Below are positions 37,385 to 43,894 of a stretch of 43,894 bases of DNA, one piece after another. Positions within the stretch are counted from its first letter, which is position 1, and each line of letters begins with the position of its first letter. The stretch comes from Microcaldota archaeon (GTDB lineage: Archaea; Micrarchaeota; Micrarchaeia; Micrarchaeales; CABMGC01). The notes beneath the pieces were generated by a model that saw only the letters and a program-made list of their open reading frames with translations, did not search any database and was not told where the DNA came from. The stretch covers positions 1 to 43,894 of the forward strand of contig JAJZKW010000009.1 of NCBI GenBank assembly GCA_021803945.1, given 5' to 3'. The position numbers and the translations under genes are program-made.

Positions 37385-37601
37385 TTTCTGATACGCTGAT
37401 GGTTAGGCTTTCCGCGGGCTGTGCATGATGAATATAGAGCTGGTGAAGCTTATTCTGGGCCATTAGTGCGACTTCTTTTCATTGCGACCCGTTTCTCATA
37501 GCGTAACATTCAAAGCCGAAGCATAGAGGAAATCAAAAACCCTGACGAGGTATGTATGCCTGAACCTCTGACTTCAATACATGGAAGCCTCCCCTCCCTG
37601 T

Positions 37602-37742
37602 TTAATCAGCAGGTCTTGCACACTCTGCCTGCGTCGTAGCGTCAACCTCCTCAAATTTGACATTATTGCTTATCGGGTAGTTCCTTGCATTTGCGATGTT
37701 ATTCACCATCAACATAAAGTGTGATTCTCTTTGCCATATCAT
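37602..37742 (-). CDS. 46-aa ORF translationally coupled (ATGA) to the ATPase gene
   Basis: MIWQRESHFMLMVNNIANARNYPISNNVKFEEVDATTQAECARPAD*; its ATG overlaps the ATPase TGA. Confidence 0.4.
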   Translation of the reverse strand: MIWQRESHFMLMVNNIANARNYPISNNVKFEEVDATTQAECARPAD

Positions 37743-39010
37743 TCAGTCTGTTGTTTCTCTTGAAGAAGCCATTTCCATGCAGGTGTGCTTTGTATTCCGT
37801 CAAACTCCGCCTCCTGATCATAGGTTATCAGAATCGGCTCGTTGCCGAATTTCTTCTGCGCCTCTTTCAAGCCGTTAACCTCCCTCCTTCTGTTCTCTTC
37901 GTTTATCGTATGGCAAACCTGTATTGAATTCCCTTTTGTTATGAAGTCGCATTCAAATCCATTTGTGTAGTAGTTCAGTTGGGTTTTCTTTCTCCGAATG
38001 AGCTCTATCGCAACGATATTCTCCAATAATCTTCCCGCGTTCTTCTCTGTGTTGTAGTAGTTTATGAAGCCATGGTCGAAAAGATACTCTTTCTTTAAGT
38101 AAGCTGACTCCTTTTTGAATGATTTCTGCTTCGCTTTCAGGAAGAAGCAAAAATATATGTCCTCTACGATTTTCGAATACTTCTGAATCGTGGAGGTGCT
38201 GGACTTGTAAGACGAACTTTTTGCGAAGTTGTTGAACTTGTTGATCGAGTAATCGCCGCCATACTGTCTTGCTAGGAACTGCATGAACAGACGCATCAGG
38301 TCCGTGTTGGTTATCCCGTACCTTTCTATTATGTCCTGAAATAGCATCGTTTTGAAGTATTGGTCAATGAATTCTAGTTTGTTCTCCAATACTATCTCAG
38401 GGAAGCCGCTCAATGCAACGTACTCATCGAAAGCCTTTTTCACCTTTGTCTTGGTAGGGCCGAATTCCCAGCCCTTTTCCAAGGCAATCCCTTTTAGATT
38501 GACGAATTCCTTGAATGAAAACGGCAGAACCTGGATTGGATAGTCCCTACCCCTCAATGAAGTAGCTATCTCTCTGCTAAGCAACTTCGAATTCGACCCA
38601 GATACGTAAACCTTATAATTTTCGTCATTTAGTCGTCTTACAAACCGTTCCCAACCGGTTATATTCTGTATCTCATCGAGGAATAGGATTGGCTTGCCTT
38701 CCCCGTATAGCTCGCTATAAGCGGTTAGTATTAGATTCAGTTGATTAGCCTTAAGCTCTGCAAGCCTTTCGTTCTCGAAGTTCAAGTAGACAATATCCTT
38801 CAATTGATGATCTGCATCAAGAAGTTCCTTCATTAGCTGGTATAAGACAAACGTCTTCCCTGCCCTCCTTGGCCCGATTACGACTATGACTTTGTTGACT
38901 TTTTTGAATTCACTGAATCTTATGTCTCGAGGTATGATCTGTGGCAACTGTGAGGAATGGAAACGCATCAGCATCTCCTTTATGGCGTTCTTCAATTCGA
39001 AACCATCCAT
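37739..39010 (-). CDS. AAA family ATPase with DUF4143-like C-terminal region
   Basis: VIVVIGPRRAGKTFVLYQLM (Walker A), PILFLDEIQNITGWERFVRRLND (Walker B), YVSGSNSKLLSREIATSLRGRD, C-terminal ELIRRKKTQLNYYTNGFECDFI. Confidence 0.88.
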   Translation of the reverse strand: MDGFELKNAIKEMLMRFHSSQLPQIIPRDIRFSEFKKVNKVIVVIGPRRAGKTFVLYQLMKELLDADHQLKDIVYLNFENERLAELKANQLNLILTAYSELYGEGKPILFLDEIQNITGWERFVRRLNDENYKVYVSGSNSKLLSREIATSLRGRDYPIQVLPFSFKEFVNLKGIALEKGWEFGPTKTKVKKAFDEYVALSGFPEIVLENKLEFIDQYFKTMLFQDIIERYGITNTDLMRLFMQFLARQYGGDYSINKFNNFAKSSSYKSSTSTIQKYSKIVEDIYFCFFLKAKQKSFKKESAYLKKEYLFDHGFINYYNTEKNAGRLLENIVAIELIRRKKTQLNYYTNGFECDFITKGNSIQVCHTINEENRRREVNGLKEAQKKFGNEPILITYDQEAEFDGIQSTPAWKWLLQEKQQTE

Positions 39011-39296
39011 ACTTACCGAATTAGTTAAGTCGGTTTGTATATTTAAATCTTTCTTTTAAAAGAAAGATATCCTAGTAAATATTTCGTTTGAAAGAACAAA
39101 TGTTAATATGCATTCTAGTACCTAAGGTCTGTTTCTGGGTTCGGATTCGAGTTAAAACCGCACAAGGCGTCTATATAGGCTTGGGGCGGGAAATAACTGT
39201 GAATAATCGGGATTCAATTGCAAGCAAATGTGTTTAATCGGGATTGCTATGGCTAGAAAGGATACACGTCGAACTTTGTCAATTCTTCTATCTATT

Positions 39297-39325
39297 GTTG
39301 CTGGTTCAAATCCCGTCATGCCCGT
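39297..39325 (+). repeat. Displaced 3' fragment of tRNA-Arg(TCG)
   Basis: GTTGCTGGTTCAAATCCCGTCATGCCCGT; last 23 nt identical to 37362-37384. Confidence 0.92.
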
Positions 39326-39371
39326 CCATCTTCGGAGAGCTTGGGGAGACGACAAGGCTTATTTAAAATGG

Positions 39372-39497
39372 CTATGCGAATACAGAATCCTTTATGTGCC
39401 CAGGCAAAGCGAGCGCTATCATTAGCGCTTTGTGCGCCTTGACCTCCTCCTTTACAAGTTTGTCAAGTTCCTCTTCTGTAAGTTTTTCGTCTTTCAT
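39372..39497 (-). CDS. 41-aa ORF overlapping the 3' end of the Fic/Doc-like gene
   Basis: MKDEKLTEEELDKLVKEEVKAHKALMIALALPGHIKDSVFA*; 35-nt out-of-frame overlap with 39463..39858. Confidence 0.4.
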   Translation of the reverse strand: MKDEKLTEEELDKLVKEEVKAHKALMIALALPGHIKDSVFA

Positions 39498-39858
39498 TTA
39501 GATCAACTATCCATGTTGAAAATATCTTTGAGAAGGTCTCTCTTGAAAGCCTTCCGTCTCTGATCTTTTGGCTTGTGAATTGCACATCTGCTATAGGAAT
39601 GTCAGCAAGCTTCTTAGCGTGCCGACGAAGAAACATGTCTGTAGCTATAAATGCTGTCCTTCGGTTTGCTCCTCTGAATAGATGTTCGTAAACAATTCTG
39701 TAATAATAGGTAATTGCGGCTTCGATTGGCTGCGTTTCGTAGGCTTCCTTGACTATTGATCTTATGGTTTCCTTCTTGAAGTTTGTCTGCTTCTTTCCTT
39801 CGTATTCATTGAGGCGTTTGTTTATTCCCAATAGAATGTCATAAGTAAGATATCTCAT
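39463..39858 (-). CDS. Fic/Doc-family-like protein (possible toxin)
   Basis: YEHLFRGANRRTAFIATDMFLRRHAKKL resembles the Doc motif HxFxxGNKRTA. Confidence 0.65.
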   Translation of the reverse strand: MRYLTYDILLGINKRLNEYEGKKQTNFKKETIRSIVKEAYETQPIEAAITYYYRIVYEHLFRGANRRTAFIATDMFLRRHAKKLADIPIADVQFTSQKIRDGRLSRETFSKIFSTWIVDLNERRKTYRRGT

Positions 39859-40121
39859 CGCAAGGCCCCTTGCACGAAAAAGGTTATATCGTCAAAGATA
39901 TATAAAGATGTCTGATATTTTGTAAGCGCGATCACTGAGGAAAGTATGTATAATACATCATTGTATGCGTAAGTATTTACAATACATGCTCCTTACAGTC
40001 ATAAACATCATGCCCGATTACGTTCGGGGGGCTTGGAAGTACGATAAGAGTATGTTGACGGTTAGGCATATATTAGTATATCGGGCACTAAGCAGTCTCA
40101 AAAAGGCAGCGCGGTTATTGA

Positions 40122-40574
40122 TCACTGCATCTTCACAAACTCTGTTTTTATCTGGAATAAAGAATTCAGGGACTGTGTCCGTTCTATTCCTCTTAGGGAA
40201 AGCACCTTTTTGGAGAATTCGTAATATTGGCTTATATCCTTTGTCCTGACCTTCAGAAGCATTTCCCATTCTCCTGTGATTATGTCTATGCTCTCGATTT
40301 CTGGGTATTCTGCGAGCATGCTACCAATATCTTCTGGGCTTTTGTACTCTTTCTTGTCAAGATTGACAAGCACGAATGTGCAAAATCCAGCGTCGACCTT
40401 CTTGTAATCAAAAACCGCCTTGTACGTCTTTATCACGCCTTGTGATTCAAGCTGTTTTATGTTGTAGTGTATTGTTGTTGCTTTTGAATGCGTCTTTGCT
40501 GCAAGTTTCGAAAGCCTTGGCGTGCAGCTTCCCTTCTTCAGCAGGGCTATCAGCTCTGGCCTGAGATTCTTCAT
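40122..40574 (-). CDS. Lrp/AsnC family transcriptional regulator
   Basis: LSKLAAKTHSKATTIHYNIKQLESQGVIKTYKAVFDYKKVDAGFCTFVLVNL and RAM-like domain. Confidence 0.85.
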   Translation of the reverse strand: MKNLRPELIALLKKGSCTPRLSKLAAKTHSKATTIHYNIKQLESQGVIKTYKAVFDYKKVDAGFCTFVLVNLDKKEYKSPEDIGSMLAEYPEIESIDIITGEWEMLLKVRTKDISQYYEFSKKVLSLRGIERTQSLNSLFQIKTEFVKMQ

Positions 40575-40577
40575 GAT

Positions 40578-40633
40578 TTGAATTATAGTTAAATATTTAA
40601 ATACTTTTTGGTTAAAATTTGAAAATAATTCAA
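40578..40633. promoter_or_regulatory. Divergent promoter region with 9-nt inverted repeat (TTGAATTAT ... ATAATTCAA)
   Basis: 40578-40586 and 40625-40633 are exact inverted copies between the Lrp and DAHP synthase genes. Confidence 0.4.
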
Positions 40634-40677
40634 TAAGAGTTTAATACTACCTCGAACAATATGACATAGGTGTTATT

Positions 40678-41697
40678 TTGATAATTATGCGCCCTAGAGC
40701 AAGCAATGCGGATGTAAATGCTGTAGTCCGCAGGATAAGAGCCTTGGGGCTCAGACCAGACGTTTCGCGCGGAGAAGCGCAGACAGTTATAGGCATAATC
40801 GGGGATGAGAGCAGGGTAAATTTTGACCAGATGAATTCGATGGCTGGAGTAGAGTCAACAAGGAGGATCCAGGCTCCGTACAAGCTGATGACTAAGGAGT
40901 ATCTCCAGGAGGAAAGGATAATTGTCACGGTTAACGGAGAAGCGATCGGAAGAGATGGCGTTGTGTATATTGCTGGGCCGTGCTCAGTGGAGAGTTATGA
41001 TCAGCTTGCACGCATAGGGGAACAGGTGAAGGCTGCCGGAGCACACATGCTGCGTGGAGGAACGTTCAAGCCAAGGACGTCTGTCCACTCGTTTCAGGGG
41101 CTTGGGGAAGAAGGGCTTAAACACCTGCAGAGGGTGGGACAGCAGCTGCAGATGCCCGTTGTGACTGAAGTGAGAAGCGAAAGCCAGGTGGAATTGGTTG
41201 CGGAGTATGCCGATATACTGCAAATAGGGACTAGGAATATGTATAACCAGGATCTTCTTGAGGCTGCAGCAAAGCAGGGCAAACCTATCCTATTCAAAAG
41301 AGGACAAGCATCGCAGATTTCAGAATATCTAAGTTTTGGCCAATATATAGTCGCTAATGGAAATAGGCAGATAATACTATGTGAACGCGGGATAACGCCT
41401 CTGGGAGGAGCGTTTGAACAGGATACTAGAAATACCCTTGATATCTCCGCTATACCTGTCCTTATGTCAAAGACGCCGTTCCCAATCATAGTCGACCCTA
41501 GCCATGCAACAGGGAGGCGCGAGCTTGTGCTTCCAATGAGTATGGCTGCAGTTGCGGCAGGCGCTCACGGCCTGATTATAGAGGTCCATGATAGGCCGGA
41601 AGAGGCATTGAGCGATGGCGCGCAGTCGCTGAAACCGGACCAATTGAAGGAGCTGATACGCAGGTGCAATGCGATAGGCGAGCTTGCACGGGATTAG
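40678..41697 (+). CDS. aroF: 3-deoxy-7-phosphoheptulonate (DAHP) synthase with N-terminal ferredoxin-like domain
   Basis: VYIAGPCSVESYDQL, LRGGTFKPRTSVHSFQGLGEEGL, LQIGTRNMYNQDLL, IVDPSHATGRRELV. Confidence 0.93.
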   Translation: MIIMRPRASNADVNAVVRRIRALGLRPDVSRGEAQTVIGIIGDESRVNFDQMNSMAGVESTRRIQAPYKLMTKEYLQEERIIVTVNGEAIGRDGVVYIAGPCSVESYDQLARIGEQVKAAGAHMLRGGTFKPRTSVHSFQGLGEEGLKHLQRVGQQLQMPVVTEVRSESQVELVAEYADILQIGTRNMYNQDLLEAAAKQGKPILFKRGQASQISEYLSFGQYIVANGNRQIILCERGITPLGGAFEQDTRNTLDISAIPVLMSKTPFPIIVDPSHATGRRELVLPMSMAAVAAGAHGLIIEVHDRPEEALSDGAQSLKPDQLKELIRRCNAIGELARD

Positions 41698-41739
41698 GCC
41701 GTCAAAATTGAAAAAGTTATTATTGGAAATGAGGAAAGC

Positions 41740-41883
41740 ATGCAACTCCAAAATGGCGGATATTTAGATAAATGGCCCAATGAGCGTATTCAATTGGATA
41801 CGCCTGCATTCAGTTGGCCTCGCAGCATGGATGAAGAGGCGCCCGCATTATTTCCGTCGCTCTCCAAGGAAAGAGGATATTAG
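41740..41883 (+). CDS. Possible 47-aa ORF
   Basis: ATG with SD-like GAGGA upstream: MQLQNGGYLDKWPNERIQLDTPAFSWPRSMDEEAPALFPSLSKERGY*. Confidence 0.25.
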   Translation: MQLQNGGYLDKWPNERIQLDTPAFSWPRSMDEEAPALFPSLSKERGY

Positions 41884-41930
41884 CAGATAAGCTTTTTAAT
41901 GGTTATTAAGCGTCATAACTTTATCAGAGA

Positions 41931-43736
41931 GTGGGCGAATTGAGTAAAGAAGATGAGGTAAATGCTGGTGGTGGGAAGGAACCTGTCGGATATAAAGTCA
42001 CAGAAGACGGGTCTGTAGTACCGGACATGAAGAAAGTAAGCGGTCCGCATTTTGAGGATGTAGGAGGGCTTGAAGAGCAGATCAAAACCATCAAGGAGTT
42101 AATCCTGGAGCCTCTCCAGTACGGCAAGCTTTACAGAAGCGTCGGAGCTGAAAGAACGCATGGGATATTGATACACGGGCCTGTAGGTTCTGGCAAGACT
42201 CTTCTTGCCAAAGCGATTCTTAATGAAATGTTTGAGAGGGGCATAATAAAAAGCAGAGCGGAACCTGTGGATTGCGGAGCCATATATAGCTCAAACCCAG
42301 ATGTATTGATAAAGAACCTGTGGATGGCATTCGGAAAGGCCCAAGAAAAAGGGAATCAGATTTTTGTGCTGGATGATATAGATTTGATTGTTCCTGGAGC
42401 AGATGGGAGCCCAATTAGGATAGAGCGTTCTGGAGATATTGTTGCAGCTGAGCTGGGACTTGTGATGGAAAATTCTGTGCAAGAGCTAAACGGTATGCTG
42501 GTAATCGGGATAACAAGCAATATAGACAGGCTAAACAAGGATCTGAGAAGGGACGGCAGGTTTGAGGTTGAGATAGGGATACCAGTTCCTGATAAAGAAG
42601 CCAGGGTGGAAATCATCAACATCCTCATGAAGAACAAGCCTAGGAGCAAGAATTTTGATGCTGAGGCGATTGCAGAACTGACGCAGGGCTATACAGGAGC
42701 TGACCTGCACGCCCTGCTGAAGGAAGCATCACTTATAGCGATTAAGAGCGCGATACGCAGGGACAAAGAGCATTCTTCGCATGACGAGCAGAAGGTCAGG
42801 TTGACGCAGGCGAACGTGCTAAGCGCGCTGAAGAAGGTAAAGCCAAGCTTGCTGGAAGGTTCTAAGGAAAATATACCGGATGTGAAGTGGGATGATGTAG
42901 GAGGGCTTGAAAAAGTTAAGGCAGAGATACTTGAAGCAGTTGAACTGCCACTTACAGATCCAAAGGCATTTGAAGAGTATGGAATACGCCCTCCGAAGGG
43001 CTTCCTGTTCTACGGCGCGCCAGGAACTGGGAAAACTTATTTGGCAAAGGCGATTGCCAACAGATGCCATGCGAATTTTATACCAGTCAATGTAACTGAG
43101 CTGTTCAACAAATGGGTGGGTGAGAGCGAGGCTAAGATGAGGAGTATCTTCGAAAAGGCGAGGAGTATGAGCCCATGCATCGTATTTATAGATGAAATTG
43201 ATGCCATAGGAGGAACGAGAGACGGGTCAAATAATGATGGTGGGGTGAGGGAAAAGATACTCGATGCTCTACTGATAGAATTGGACGGTATGAAGGAGAG
43301 GGGAGACGTGATATTAATAGCGGCTACGAACAGGCCTGATCTCCTTGATTCTGCATTGACAAGGCCTGGAAGGTTTGACAAGCTTATAGAGATCCCTATG
43401 CCTGATGAGGCGGCAAGGGTTGAGATATTAAAAGTGCATACGGCAAAAATGCCTCTCGATAAAGACGTTGACATCCAGGCCATTGCCAAGCACACGGACA
43501 AATACAGCGGAGCTGATATAGAAAATCTATGCAGGGAGTCAGGCATAATTGCCATGAGGAAGAGGAAGGCAATGCATACTGTCTCAATGGACGACTTTAT
43601 GGAGGCTCTGAAAGAGATCAGACCTTCCATGGATAGCAGCCACTTGAGGCTGTACAACTTAAAGCGTGGCGAAAGCAAGCCGGAAATCGGGTTTCGCAGG
43701 CCGGAAAGCGCTGCAGTTAAGCGTACTGTGATCTGA
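41931..43736 (+). CDS. CDC48/VCP-like tandem AAA ATPase lacking a recognisable N domain, atypical D1 Walker B
   Basis: D1 GPVGSGKT with IFVLDDID; D2 GAPGTGKT with IVFIDEIDAIGG and second region of homology ATNRPDLLDSALTRPGRFD; GTG start. Confidence 0.9.
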   Translation: MGELSKEDEVNAGGGKEPVGYKVTEDGSVVPDMKKVSGPHFEDVGGLEEQIKTIKELILEPLQYGKLYRSVGAERTHGILIHGPVGSGKTLLAKAILNEMFERGIIKSRAEPVDCGAIYSSNPDVLIKNLWMAFGKAQEKGNQIFVLDDIDLIVPGADGSPIRIERSGDIVAAELGLVMENSVQELNGMLVIGITSNIDRLNKDLRRDGRFEVEIGIPVPDKEARVEIINILMKNKPRSKNFDAEAIAELTQGYTGADLHALLKEASLIAIKSAIRRDKEHSSHDEQKVRLTQANVLSALKKVKPSLLEGSKENIPDVKWDDVGGLEKVKAEILEAVELPLTDPKAFEEYGIRPPKGFLFYGAPGTGKTYLAKAIANRCHANFIPVNVTELFNKWVGESEAKMRSIFEKARSMSPCIVFIDEIDAIGGTRDGSNNDGGVREKILDALLIELDGMKERGDVILIAATNRPDLLDSALTRPGRFDKLIEIPMPDEAARVEILKVHTAKMPLDKDVDIQAIAKHTDKYSGADIENLCRESGIIAMRKRKAMHTVSMDDFMEALKEIRPSMDSSHLRLYNLKRGESKPEIGFRRPESAAVKRTVI

Positions 43737-43840
43737 CGCTTGGCCCGGCTTGTTTAGGGACATCCTAAAACCGCGGAAAGACCAGAATCTGGATGGGGGG
43801 GGCGATTCATCGCTTGAGGTTCCAAAATTCATAGTTGCCC

Positions 43841-43894
43841 TTAGTTTGAGAGGAAATTGTCGAGCGCAGGTATGCCTTCAAGCATGCGGTCCCT
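43841..43894 (-). CDS. C-terminal fragment of an unidentified protein, truncated at window edge
   Basis: Minus-strand frame ...RDRMLEGIPALDNFLSN* open to the window end. Confidence 0.3.
   Translation of the reverse strand, partial: RDRMLEGIPALDNFLSN

Larger units (their letters stand above)
37384..39325. mobile_element. ~1.94-kb tRNA-bracketed insertion carrying an AAA/DUF4143-type ATPase
   Basis: Bracketed by the intact tRNA-Arg 3' end and a displaced 29-nt copy of that end; no integrase recognised inside. Confidence 0.6.

Noticed and set aside
39152-39355. 67-aa minus-strand ORF (...TGMTGFEPATIDRR...)
   Set aside because: It reads antisense through the displaced tRNA-Arg fragment; MTGFEPA-type peptides are a well-known tRNA-antisense artefact.
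1-43894. CRISPR array, rRNA genes, transposases, inteins
   Set aside because: No regularly spaced repeats, no rRNA sequence, no transposase or integrase motifs, and no intein blocks in PolB, DP2 or NrdJ were seen.

Overview
The window is archaeal chromosome. It encodes both subunits of PolD, a family B DNA polymerase, an Lsm/Sm-like protein, a UPF0147 protein, a CDC48-type AAA ATPase, intron-containing tRNAs and class III signal peptide pilin-like proteins. The overall look suggests a small-genome DPANN/Micrarchaeota-like organism, but that is inference. Main blocks: SufU; a minus-strand pyruvate dehydrogenase / NAD kinase / agmatine-to-putrescine gene string; aspartate kinase and Asd; two EamA transporters; class II ribonucleotide reductase and NrdR; two pilin-like surface proteins, one with a LamG-like domain; carboxyspermidine dehydrogenase and decarboxylase; a PolD/MetAP/PolB replication cluster; and an accessory island at tRNA-Arg(TCG). 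Strongest observations: (1) a 459-bp in-frame tandem duplication inside the PDH E2 gene, whose copies differ at only two synonymous sites; (2) a 29-nt duplicate of the tRNA-Arg(TCG) 3' end that brackets a ~1.94-kb insertion carrying an AAA/DUF4143-type ATPase, followed by a Fic/Doc-like gene with an overlapping 41-aa ORF and a possible second degenerate boundary; (3) tRNA-Ala(GGC) with an apparent intron in the T-loop; (4) a nearly complete agmatine-to-spermidine route that includes its aspartate-semialdehyde supply; (5) candidate NrdR and Lrp operator sites and several unannotated small ORFs. All calls come from reading the sequence and supplied translations; no database search was run.
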